The notes under the pieces: model-generated | Told to the model about the DNA's origin: nothing | Databases searched by the model: none | The model's input: only the letters and a program-made list of their open reading frames with translations | Assembly: GCA_028023455.1 (NCBI GenBank) | Contig: JAQFVV010000032.1 | Span: forward strand, 2,482,001 to 2,546,000 | Source: Epiperipatus broadwayi | Lineage: Eukaryota; Onychophora; Udeonychophora; Euonychophora; Peripatidae | Reading direction: 5' to 3' | DNA length: 64,000 nucleotides | In this document: positions 1 to 11,075 of the stretch, one piece after another | Numbering within the stretch: the first letter of the stretch is position 1 | How the letters are laid out: each line of letters starts with the position of its first letter | Position numbers and translations under genes: made by a program

Positions 1-719
1 TAAAAACCTATCAGCACTTATATACAGAGATTAACGTTATCTATCTAGGTCTTAGCATAAGAACAATTTATCTATTTAAAATAGATACGAACTTTCACTC
101 ACATTGTCGCCTTTAATAGTTTAAATTTATTTTTTTAATTAGGTGCCAGGATTCTGTTTAGACATCTCTATTAAATCATCAGTGGAGTGACTCTACTGTA
201 ATACAAATCCTCCTTTTACACAAGGGAACAAATAACTACCTATATTAAACCTATACCACATAAATTTTAGATGAACTAATAGAAGGGTATTATATATATG
301 TCTTGATACCCAGAATAATACCTGAAATACAATAAAGGGTGTTGGTATCAATAGTTGAATTTTTCAAAGATCACTGAGAGAAATACATTTAAGAGGCCTA
401 AACAAAGACACACTGCAGTTCTTTTTTTTGTAACTATCGCAGTCATATTTAATTACCAATGTCACACTCTGCAGAACTTTTATCAACATTTCAAATCAGT
501 AGTCATTTTTATTATTTAATTTGCTCTCGCTTTTTTTTTTTATTAAAAGAAAAAAAAATACAATGTGTATGCCTCAAGGAAAATTTTTTTTCTAAGTTTA
601 ATCAAATAGAAGATTTATTATATATATATTATTTTATATATATACAAATTCACCTATATTATATTCTCAGCAAAATCTTCAAATTCAACTGCCAACATGT
701 CTTATATAATTGCAATACC
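1..719 (-). repeat. 3' LTR of the gag-only element (left copy)
   Basis: It aligns base for base, with scattered substitutions and small indels, to 3039-3761. Shared landmarks include the AAAACCTATCAGCAC start, a CTTGATACCCAGAATAATAC block and the AACTGCCAACATG segment near the right end. Similarity stops after TTGCAATAC. Position 1 is already inside the repeat. Confidence 0.7.
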
Positions 720-721
720 TC

Positions 722-1250
722 TCATGGTTAACCATGAGAATAAACTAAGTGTTTTAGCAAGTTTATTCTACTTAACCCTATTCTTATGCTTCTATACTGC
801 AATAGTCCACTGCCTTCTGATGGGTAGGAGACCCCCAGTATACACATATGGTAGACTACTTTCCTAATGGAATGGGATATCAAATTTTTCTGGACTAGTA
901 TAAACATACTTTGGCAGCGGTTTGCTATCCTACATGTGGACCAAGGTCTGTCACTCAGAATTGTAGGTATGCAGCAGCAAGCTCCGCCCCCATCCATCTG
1001 GGACCTCGCTTTCTGGAGACTTACAGGCATCTGTTTCTACTGCCAAATTGTGTACAGTATAGAGACATGATATATTTGAATCGTTACTTCAAGCCACCCC
1101 ACTAACCCATTATATAACTTCCTGGCATACTATCAGTAATAGCTATTTCTCTCTACCTATGCTTATTCAGCTTATTAATGTGTAACCAATTTCATTTTAT
1201 CCAGGGAAAAATCCAAAGTCATTCTCATGAAATCCGTCCTAATTTAAGCT
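722..1250. other. Non-coding 3' internal part of the gag-only element
   Basis: This stretch is less AT-rich than the surrounding intron and lies between the gag remnant and the left LTR. It has short open frames on both strands, including about 100 codons on the minus strand at 728-1030. None shows a motif I recognise. It may be 3' untranslated sequence or a degraded downstream coding segment. Confidence 0.3.
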
Positions 1251-2350
1251 TGAAGCTGGTTGTACAGATTGCTCCATGTGCTACTCGCACCAGCCTTTTC
1301 ACTTGACATCCAGATCTCTTGACAATTTCTACATGTTCCCCCCGGAGATGGGGATCTTGACTACGTTATTATTTTTTTACTTTTAGTTGAGGATCCCTTT
1401 CCTTTGTTCCAAGATCCTGGGTTATCTACTAACGTAATGGTATTTAACTGAGATTCATCTCTCTTACATATGTATTTTTTATTGCATTTATTGTTGTCCA
1501 ATTTACTCAGTAAGTCTGCCACTTATTCTACTGTTTCACACTCATTCCCAAATAGTAGTTGTCCCACCAGAGTAGGGAAGTTTCTCCATACCAACTTAAT
1601 AATTTGCTTCTCTGTCATCGGATATTTTGTTAAAGTCCACAGCTGAGCAACTTGATTTCCCAAGAAAGGCACATATGGCTCTTCCATTTCTACCTTTTTC
1701 TTGTGAGACTTTGAACTTTATTGTTTCCTGGTGGTCCTCATTCCAATAGCTTTTGATTAGCGCTCATGTATATTGTATAAAATTTGTTGTCCTCTCGAAT
1801 AAGGACTCTCACCACACTTGAGCTGATTCCGGTAAATTAGTAGACGCCACTATCAATTTCATGTCGTCGGCATTTTGTTTATATAAAAGTATTTTTCTAA
1901 GCTTTTTATATACTCTATTGGTGGCTCCCTATCTTATCCATAGAACATTTTTATTTTCAAGAATTGATTTACCACAGTGGGTATATTTTCTTCCTTTATA
2001 ATCACCTTCTCTTTGACTTCCTCTCCTCCTATTTTTGTCTTAACAAGGTTGTCTTCTGCTTGCCTTCCCGACTCTAATTCTGTCTTACCTACTTTTATTA
2101 TTTCTTTCCCTAGTACTGTCTCTACTCCCTTCATTAACCTGCCTTCCATTTCTTTGAAGTCTGTTTTTATTTCTCTTATTTCTTCCCTATGAGATTTTTA
2201 ACTTCCACCATCAATTCTGTTTTAATTTCTTTTTTCCATTTCAATACGAGCTCCTGAAATAACTTTCTCATTATTGGCTCGATGCTGTCCTTTCTTTCTT
2301 TTTCTTTATCATTGGTCATTTTGACTTCTTTGCCTCCTCTCAATTCCATG
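1250..2350 (-). pseudogene. Degenerate retrotransposon gag
   Basis: Read on the minus strand from a methionine near 2350, the frame opens with a lysine- and glutamate-rich stretch typical of a gag coiled coil. It continues, with frame changes, through an open segment of 71 codons at 1934-2149. Near 1345-1300 there is a CRNC pair followed by further Cys and His residues split across two frames, which I read as a broken CCHC nucleocapsid knuckle. Several stops and frameshifts make it non-functional. The assignment to gag rests on this order of coiled coil then knuckle, and on the flanking LTRs. Confidence 0.45.
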
Positions 2351-3038
2351 CACTATCTTACAATATATATATATTCAATGTGTCACAAAATATATATATA
2401 CCTTTTCTTTTACCAATTTCTTTAACAGTAATAATTTTTATTGTATACAGTATTCTCTTTTCCTCATTAACATATGCTGATCCCTCTTTCACCCTGTCAT
2501 CACTTTTGATTGCGGCCTAAATATTACACCGCCATATTTTTATTTAACAAAGCAATAGAAAAAAAAAAACTTTCAATACTCCCTCCCCCCCTTTTTCTTT
2601 TAAAAGAACTTTTATATTTTACTTTGACTGAATAATCTATTTCTAAAATATATTAATAAATCATGTTCTCCTTACCTGCCGTTTGAAAAAAAAAACCTTA
2701 TCACTTATGTGTTATCGCAATATATATATATAATTTCCAATCCAAATTGCAAATACATTAATAACACTCTATTTTTCCCGTTGATTACTCCTATTTCAGA
2801 TCACAGTTTTTTCAAGACTCATCATTTGGGCAGCCATTATACCATTTTTTGCCTACTCTATATTTATTAGATGCGAAAGGCTTGATGATTAGGTTTGTAT
2901 ATCTAATAAGAATATATCTGTTACCTACCATGCTCACACTTAATCTATGTTAATACATGTAACTATTTAAGCTTTAGCGTAAGTGTTGTATATTTCTAGG
3001 TATGGCCATAATTATAACAAATTACTTATACATTTTGG

Positions 3039-3761
3039 TGAAAACCTATCAGCACTTATATACAGTAATTAACATTATCTATCTAAGTCTTAGCATAAGT
3101 AATAACAATTTATGCTACTTAAAATAGATATGAACTTTCACTTACATTGTTGCCTTTAATAGTTTAAATTTATTTTTTTTATTAGGCACCAGGATTCTGT
3201 TTAGACATTCCTATTAAATCTTCAGTGGAATGACTCTACCCTGTAATACAAATCCTCCTTTTACACAAGAGAACAAATAACTACCTATATTAAACCTATA
3301 CCACATAAATTTTAGATGAACTAAATAGAAAGGTATTATATATATATCTTGATACCCAGAATAATACATGAAATACAATAAAGGGTGTTGGCATCAATAG
3401 TTGAATTTTTCAAAGTTAGCTGACAGAATACATTTAAGAGGCCTAAACAAAGACACATTGTAGTTCTTTTTCTTGTAATTATCGTGGCCATATTTAATTA
3501 CCAATGTCACACTCTGCCGAGCTTTTATCAACATTTCAAATCAGTAGTTGCTTTTATTATTTAATTTGCTCTCTTTTTTATTTTTATTAAAAGAAAAAAA
3601 AATACAATGTGTATGCCTCAAGGAAAATAAATTTTCTAAGTTTAATCAAATAAAAGATTTATTATATATATTATTTTATATGTATACAAATTCATCTATA
3701 TTACATTGTCAGCAAAATCTTCAAACTCAACTGCCAACATGCCTTGCTCAGTTGCAATACA
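3039..3761 (-). repeat. 5' LTR of the gag-only element (right copy)
   Basis: This repeat starts with TG (3039) and ends with CA (3760-3761), the usual LTR termini, and matches 1-719. On the minus strand it would be the promoter-proximal LTR, with gag starting about 700 bp further in. I could not identify a convincing tRNA primer-binding site next to it. Confidence 0.65.
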
Positions 3762-3767
3762 TTTAGA

Positions 3768-4390
3768 AAAATCTGGAACTCTCTTGTCTGTAAATCAAAC
3801 TGTAACTAGTTTAAGTATAGAGAATACATTATCAAGATATTTTTATTTTCTAAATGCTTTTAACATTCTTAAGTTTTAACTATTAATTATATTTTAGCAT
3901 TGTGGGAACTTCTTATAATCAACCAGTAATGTGGTGGTCAAGTTCATTATTTACTAAGCATAAAAACAGTTCAATTGTTGATTAAAAAAATTGAAAGTTA
4001 ACAGAAATTCCATACAAAAAATAATGAGTTTGAATCGTTCATTCTTCTTTTTTATGTTTGGCAAAATAGTTTAGAGAAAAATATGGAACTCTTATCTGTT
4101 AATCAGAACCACAACTAGTTTAAGTATAGATAATACATTACCAAGGTATTTTTATCTTCCAAATGCTTTTAACATTTTTAAGTTTTAACTTTAAATTATC
4201 TTTTAGTCATTGTTTGAATTTCTTATAATCAACGAATAATGCGATGGTCAAACTCATTATTCACCTTATATAAAAACAATTCAACTATTGGCAAAAAACT
4301 TGGAAGTCAACAGAAATTCCATATAAAAAATAATGAATTTGAATAGTTCATTCTTCTTTTTTTATGTTTAGCAAAATAGTTTAGAGAATT
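3768..4390. repeat. Two-copy tandem repeat, unit about 308 bp
   Basis: The blocks starting at 3768 (AGAAAAATCTGGAACTC) and 4076 (AGAAAAATATGGAACTC) align along their length. Both end in a TTTGGCAAAATAGTTTAGAG-like string, and a third partial copy of that terminal string follows near 4400. No coding potential is visible. It may be a local satellite-type duplication or the edge of an unrecognised repeat family. Confidence 0.65.
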
Positions 4391-4399
4391 TTTTTTTTT

Positions 4400-6865
4400 A
4401 CGTTTGGCAAAATAATTTATATACACTAATGTACTTATTGTTCTTATTACACTATTGTATGTGCAACTTGTTGCATCGATTTTGTGAGGTTAAATATATA
4501 AATATTTTAGTGAATTTTTAAAATTGAATTTTAGTTAAAGCTTTTGAACTTTTTAGATAATTCTTCTACAGAAGCATTCATTCTTTTCCAAATACATAAG
4601 CCGTTGTCCCTGATGTTTATTTATATTAGTATTAATGAGTTTATATTATCATATATGGCTTACATTTTTGAATTATTCTTTTCATATAATTTATTGTAGG
4701 CCATTTTTTGCTTGAAGTAGATTAAATAATTAGTTAGATAAGGAGTTCCCAAATTCTTTAGTTAAAAAAAAAAAAAAACTCTTGTACCAAAAAAATTCAT
4801 TTAGAGCTCACATATGTTTTTTAAAAACTAAAAATCAAAAAATATTCTAAAACTGCCTCACAAAATCTTATATAATTAATGGTGAGGCTCTAGATTTTTG
4901 TGGATTACAGTTTAAAAAACTATGGATTAAATAAGTTTATTATTTCTATTTGGAATGACTATTATGATATTATATTAATAATTAAATGATGATTAATTTC
5001 ACATGTTTTATTTTCAATATTTTTTCTTAATGTTTTTCTCTTTCAATATTTTATTTGGATACTATATTTTCTCAAGATTATAAATGGAAAACATTATTTT
5101 ATTTATATGAAAAAAAAAACAAAAAACTATTATAGCATTCTACAAAATAAAAATCAAGGAATTGGCATTTCAATTGAATTAACAGAATCATATTCCACAA
5201 AAATACTCTGTAAATTTAAATACAACAAAGTTATTTTATGAGCAATATGTGGCTATTTTACTTCATCCTTGAAAATAATTATATTGATTAGATAGTAAAT
5301 TTTCTTATCAACAATTTTGAATTCAGAAATACTTTTTAAATTTAATTTTAAATATATTAACATTTACTTTATTTCATTTCAAAAACAAATTAAACATATT
5401 TAATTTTTTAAAAATAAACAGCATAATTAGTTTGGAGTATAGATATGTACTTTATGCATGTGTGTTAATTATTATATTTTCAATTGATCACCTAATTTAT
5501 TTGTTATTTTAAAGTATCATGTTCTAATATGAGTATATTTATTATTACATTTTTTTTTTACTGTATATTATAATAATTGGAATTACCTTTTTTAAAATAA
5601 AAAAATAAATATACATGATCGTAAAAATTATTAAACTAAAATGAATATTGTACACATCATATTAAACTCTTACCAATCAAATTATTTACAAGTGTTTATT
5701 ATAATTTCATTTTCATTATATTGGATTAACATTGGCTTATATATCAAAGTAAAAAATGAATAATAAAAACTCTAAAAATGTAAAATATGGTAATTATGAT
5801 ATATTTACTTTTTTTTTTGTTTGTAATAATTAAAATTGTTTTTTACCGTTAGAGCAGATTACTCAGTATTGTCTAGTTTTTATCTGGAATTATTACATTA
5901 CAATCATTTGAATAAACTAAAAGTTTATTTTTCTTAATTGCCATGGTAACTATGCATGAAAATACCTTAATATTTATAGCGATAATTTCTTATAGATCAC
6001 CATTGCCTCAACAATTGTTTTCTTGATACCTAAAAAAAGTTATAATGGTCAGTTGGTATAATCATTAAAATTATTTCACAATGATCCCCTGTACAATACT
6101 GATAGATTTAAGTTCATGTGATTTAAAAAAAAAAAGTTATCCAAACCTGAATGGATCAATTAAAAAAAAAAAAAAAATCCTTTTTTATTATCAGCAAATT
6201 TGGGATTGGGGGGAGGGGTCTTTTTTTTTTTACATGAAAACAAAAAATTATGAAAAAAAAATGTTACTTGTTTATCTGAGTAAGAATATAAAAAAGAAAA
6301 TTACAGATGCGACCATTTCTGATATTAAGAAAAGAAAAATTAAATGAGTAAAAGTTATCATGCCAAATCTGGAGTAATAGTTCATTTTAGTGAATATATC
6401 TCTTTCATAAAACAAATTTAAAGTATGGATAAATCATTCAATTTTTTTGGAGAATGAAATATTACAAATATCTATTTAAAAACTAATTAAATTTTATAGT
6501 CAAATCTTTTTTATTTTATGTATCCTATGTTTTAGTGATTACAAAAATAAATGAGATTTTTCCTATTTTTTTAAAATTTTTATGTTCATTGTAAAATCTT
6601 TTGCTTTAAAGTTTTATTTAAATTTGTCTTTATTTAATTATATAAATTCTTTTGTCTTTACGTTAATATGTTAAAATGACCTTAGCTATTTGCTACAAAA
6701 TAATACATAGCACTTGTCTATATTTAAAACAAATGAATATGAGGTAAAATTATTTTCTAATAATTTATACTTGCATATTTCTTCTAATATTTTAGTTGCA
6801 TAAAAATGTATATTTTATTTTAGTTATCATATACACCCACTCACACTTAACATTACATAATTTAC
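4400..6865. other. AT-rich intron sequence, nothing recognised
   Basis: Poly-A and poly-T runs and short AT repeats dominate. The only open frame of note (6081-6347, plus strand) is mostly lysine and isoleucine codons from A-runs and is not a credible gene. The next lyase exon, expected to continue just after the PLP lysine, was looked for here on the minus strand and not found, so this intron continues past position 1. Confidence 0.6.
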
Positions 6866-7012
6866 CTTATGAGTATCTGCAGATATACTAGTTACTCCAT
6901 CAACAGTGAAATCAAATGGAGGTATTTCAAAACCAGCCTTTTTCATAAAAGGAACCAAAAATCCACCTAAGCAACAATCAACATGAACAGGAATGTTGTA
7001 TTTCAGCCCCAG
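6866..7012 (-). CDS. SGPL1: Sphingosine-1-phosphate lyase, exon viii of the window (PLP-lysine exon)
   Basis: This exon of 49 codons has a TTTTAG acceptor and an AAG|GTAAA donor, both in phase 0. It encodes the core of the PLP site. The segment [14 protein letters not shown] carries the aspartate expected to contact the pyridine nitrogen. The exon ends in SISADTHK, whose final lysine is the Schiff-base lysine of this family. S1P lyase cleaves sphingosine-1-phosphate to hexadecenal and phosphoethanolamine at the ER, the exit step of sphingolipid catabolism. The residue after VD is Cys, where human has Ala. The donor falls directly after the catalytic lysine codon, so the tyrosine-glycine that normally follows must lie in an exon before position 1. 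Confidence 0.93.
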
Positions 7013-8140
7013 CTAAAACAACAAAAAAATATATAAAGATTAAAAAAAAAATTTATACATTTTTTTCTTAATTTTATATCTTTCAGGAAACATAAACATT
7101 TATAGATGAATAATCTAAATTAAATATCAATGCAATAAAACATCTATTTAACAAAAACAATAAAACAAAAGTTGCTTTGATCAATTAACACAAATTATTT
7201 AAACAGTTAGATAATAAAAATAAATTAAAATTCATTCAAAAAAAAAAAAAACACCAAAAACAATAAAAAACTTTTTAAAAGGATCAAAGAATTAAGGTTT
7301 TACTAAGAATACCAAATATGCGAGTAGATTTATTAACAAGCATCTCAATCATGTTCAAAAATGTTGTTTTCTTATAATGTCCTCTAATGAGTACTAAAGA
7401 TCAGCAAAGTAAAAAAAAAATCTGTTTAGTCAACTAAAATGGATTTTCCGAATAAGTAAAATTTAAGAAATAATTTCCTTATACCATGGATCAAAAATCA
7501 ACTTCACTGACACACACACACAAAAAAAACAACTACAAGGAGATTGAGCAAAACCATTGGCAAAAAAGCAAAACAAAACAAATACAAGGCAATTACGCAA
7601 CATTTATTCCGTGAGATTTTTGATTTAATCAACTCATTTGTTAATTAAAATAGAAGTGTTTTATATCTTGTTCATAGTTATATAAATGATATAAAAATGT
7701 ATGATCTCTTATATGAAAAGCACAATTGTATCTGTGAAAGTTGCTTGAATTAGCATTAAAACTTTCTCAAGTTTCATATCCACATAATGCATTATATTTG
7801 TTTTAAAAGCAGTGCTAATTGGTGACCAATATATTTGTCAATATCTATTAATAAATAGCTATGGTTTTTGAAATTAAAACTTATTAGAAAACTTTAATTA
7901 GTAGTGTTGCAAAAAAAAAAAAAAACAACAACTGTCAACTATATTAAATAGTGAAGATCAGAGAAAATAATTAGAATTTTCTTTATATAAATTTTAACAT
8001 TTAATTCAGTCTGAGATATAATTTCTCATTCTCAAAATGAGAGAATTATGTGTTGTATACGAAGTTAACTAATGACTGACATATATATTTTATTTTATGC
8101 CAGAATAACCCTCAAATAATGATTTTTTTTGGCTGATATT
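7013..8140. other. Intron sequence, nothing recognised
   Basis: AT-rich, with A-runs and a short CA repeat near 7510. I see no coding or structural feature. Confidence 0.6.
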
Positions 8141-8149
8141 AGTCAATCA

Positions 8150-10140
8150 CTCATACAGCTTATTCACTTGTGACACAATTTGGCTATCTACTAACAGTGT
8201 GACAGATACTTTATATATGTTACAGGATAAGGATGAAAAGCAAGCATTAGACATTCTATACAATGCTGAAAATTGGATGCCAAAGTATAAATTGCTTAAG
8301 ACTCTCACCCATTTCCTACATTCTACAGAATGCCAAAAGGCAAATCGGCAAAGTATAAAATACTCCTGGCAGTGACATTTAATGTCGCAAGTTATGTGAC
8401 TTTTCACTCACCTCAAAGAGAGAGCCATAACACTTCCACCATTTGAACTGCTGGTTTTGTTTGGCAGTTAAAAAAAATGGAACTTCAATTTGGAACTGCA
8501 GCGTAAAAAATGACTGAGCAAGCTACATTGTCCAGGCAAAAATCATAGCATGTTGTTAGGCAACGATAGTTCTATGAAAAACTGTATAAAGTTTGAATCA
8601 CTGCTGCTAGTAATTGCATTTTTTAAAAACCAAAACGACTACCAAAAGTTAGTGAATGAAGAAAGTGAAAAATGCTAAGATGATTATTAAGAAGGAATCA
8701 TGTGACTTTTAACTGCTGAATGGCTATGGTGTGATGATCATAGAAAACAAAAGTTGATTTTTTCTGTTAAAGAAGGCATCAGTGAAATGCAGTTTTATAT
8801 AAGTGAAAATCTCAACACATGTACAAGAACATTATTCGTATTGAATTATACCTTGTAAGCTATGCTAGAAAAAATAAAGATATTGAAAAGGGTGTTGTAG
8901 TGATGCCTATGATTTTTTTTCCAAATTCACTTCTTACTAATAGGTTGACTTCAGGCTTTCAGTCACATCCTGATAGGGAATACAAGTTTATAATGGTATA
9001 CCAAGATCATCTCCCTAAGTTTGTGGTTCTCAAGCTTCTGACATCAAAGGCAATAGAAGAATCAGCATATAACTTCATGAATATATTTATATTGCTTGGT
9101 CCTCCATCGATTCTATAATATGACAATGGCAGAGAATTTGCTAATAATGTGATGAAAAACTGAAAGGAGTACTGGATGACTTTGAAGAGCATCCATGACA
9201 CATCTTGCCACTCACAAAGCCAAGTAGGTGTTGAGTTAATCAGGACATTGAAAATAAAGCGGTGCATGTAGATGCAAGATGAAAAAACTGACTGATGGAA
9301 TAAGGCACTATATTTCGTGCAACTCATGAAGAACAGAGCATTTCATTTTTGAATTAACAGAACATCATATGAAGTTCTCTTTAGCTGCAAAGCTAAAGAG
9401 GATCTCACATTTTCCTTACCACAAGAAGTTTTAAAAGACATACAGACTGAGATGCAACTGAAAAAAAAATGATGGAAAATGTTCAAACAATACAAGAAAC
9501 AGATCAACATGTTAAAAAGACTGTAGCCCATAAAAAAAAAAGATAAAAATGATGATGAATACATGTCTATTGAAAAGGCATCTGGTTTTGCTAACTAACT
9601 ACTGCATCTGTTTGAAGAAAACCAGTGACGCCCATATGTGCAGAACCTGTAACTGAAATGTTCACACTGCCTTGGACATGAGAATAAAAAAAAGGTTGTG
9701 ATATTGTGTATTTTTTGTTTTAATATTGAGAATGTTGTCAAAGGTAAAATTCAAAATAAATTGAATCTGAAAATACAGGCCAAAAAGAAAAATGAAAATG
9801 GATTCTGACAAAAAATTTTCTCCGGCATGCAACATATAATATGCTGACGATTATTAAGAGTGAGACAAATGAAGGTTTTTACTGATTTTGAAATGATAAA
9901 GGAATTTTAAACCAACTCTACACACAATTCACTTTATGTCCCAAGGACTTGCTAAGAATTGGAGATATTCCTGATCATGAAATAAATCTCTCACCAGCCA
10001 CCTCTGCTCAGTCAAATAGTGGCCAAAAGTTCACTAGATGCACTGACAAAACTTTTTGTGCAAAAAAGGCAGTTAAGTGCAATTCAAAATGTCATTCCAG
10101 TCTAATCTTGCAGTGTTCAGCATTGGTCTTTTTGTAAAAA
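8150..10140 (+). pseudogene. KRBA2-like integrase relic (Ty3/gypsy-derived)
   Basis: Degraded frames on the plus strand resemble the integrase-like proteins annotated in animals as KRAB-A domain-containing 2 or SCAN-domain 3 relatives. The best block is 8930-9340. It includes HPDREYKFIMVYQDHLPKF with the first catalytic aspartate region, an NGREFANN block after the second aspartate (which overlaps an in-frame stop), and a MQDEKTD segment further on. A C-terminal cysteine-rich piece is open at 9949-10137 (KFTRCTDKTFCAKKAVKCNS). Upstream, 8150-8800 shows only scattered matches. Many stops and frameshifts make it a dead copy. It lies within the lyase intron between the 11013 and 7012 exons, opposite to the gene. 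No terminal repeats were found. Confidence 0.6.
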
Positions 10141-10199
10141 AATCCTGTAAGTTACATTTTGTAGTTCTTACATTTTCACACGTATCTTTTCAATAAAAG

Positions 10200-11012
10200 C
10201 TCTTTTTATACTTTGCTGAAATACTATTTGTCAATCTATATAATGCATAGGTATTCTATCCAATATCTAGGGAAATTATGTAAAATATTAAAATAAAACT
10301 GACATTTCATATTTTGCCTATAATCCGTACTACAGTATTGCTTAATGCTTTAATTATTAGGACGATTTAGAAATTTTTTATAAGGAGAAATAGTTTTTCA
10401 TACGTATAAATAATTTTCACCTTCAGATCAAATTTACAATGAAAGTAGAAAATGATGGAGGATTGATTTCCTTTTTTGAAGTACTTTTTTATAAAACTTA
10501 ATAATTATTTGACATTTTCATTTTTAGAAAAGCCACATATGCTAAAAGATATTTAAAAACATTTTCACATTTATCACACTGCACAAATCTTCAGTATGTC
10601 ATCCTCCTGTTTCTGAACCTTTCTATAATTTCATTGGATAAAAAGTACTATCTCTTTGAATAATTTACATAAAATATATGGATCAAAAAAGCTGCTGAAC
10701 TAGCTTTCTGGACAAAACATCTCCATCACTTGCTTCACAAACTTAAAACCAACTATTTAAGACATTTTTATATTAAAATAAAATTTTCTGATTTTCAATT
10801 GTCTCTACAATATTCCTGAATGACTTCTACAATTTGGAAAATGGCTGATGAGACATATTGAACAAGAAATATATACACGGACAAATCTGAAATAATATGT
10901 TGTACCTATGAAAATTTTTGCTTTAATGTATATATAACAATAATATAAGCTACTGTAAAATTATTTTCATGTACAAAATATATAAATATCTAAAAAATAA
11001 ACTAAAATTTAC
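10200..11012. other. Intron sequence, nothing recognised
   Basis: AT-rich sequence between the integrase relic and the next lyase exon. No open frame or repeat stands out. Confidence 0.55.
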
Positions 11013-11075
11013 CTTTGCAATTTCCTGAATAGGGTCAATAGATCCATGAGGATATTGTGGACAAGAACCTACAAG
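11013..11075 (-). CDS. SGPL1: Sphingosine-1-phosphate lyase, exon vii of the window
   Basis: A 63-bp, 21-codon exon bounded by an AAAG acceptor after a poly-pyrimidine run and an AAG|GTAAA donor, phase 0 at both ends. It encodes LVGSCPQYPHGSIDP followed by IQEIAK. This matches the conserved lyase segment leading into the PLP-binding region, where the human enzyme has a similar PQFPHG-IDP motif. It joins in frame to the preceding exon ending RSTCM and to the next exon starting LGLKYN. Exon and frame are secure. Whether the copy is expressed cannot be read from sequence. Confidence 0.92.

Larger units (their letters stand above)
1..3761 (-). mobile_element. Gag-only LTR retrotransposon (TR-GAG-like), internally deleted
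   Basis: Two direct repeats of about 720 bp flank a 2.3 kb internal region, the layout of an LTR retrotransposon. The internal region reads on the minus strand as a damaged gag with a charged, coiled-coil-like N-terminus near 2350 and a degraded CCHC zinc knuckle near 1300-1345. I see no protease, reverse transcriptase, RNase H or integrase. Such an element would need trans-acting enzymes to move. It lies in the lyase intron downstream of the 6866-7012 exon, in the same orientation as the gene. The left repeat runs to the window edge, so the outer boundary and target duplication cannot be seen. Confidence 0.6.

Noticed and set aside
728-1030. 100-codon minus-strand open frame.
   Set aside because: It lies between gag and LTR of the gag-only element, has no recognisable motif, and overlaps other open frames on the plus strand. 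Kept only as part of the internal region.
6081-6347. 88-codon plus-strand frame.
   Set aside because: Mostly lysine from A-runs. Not a plausible protein.
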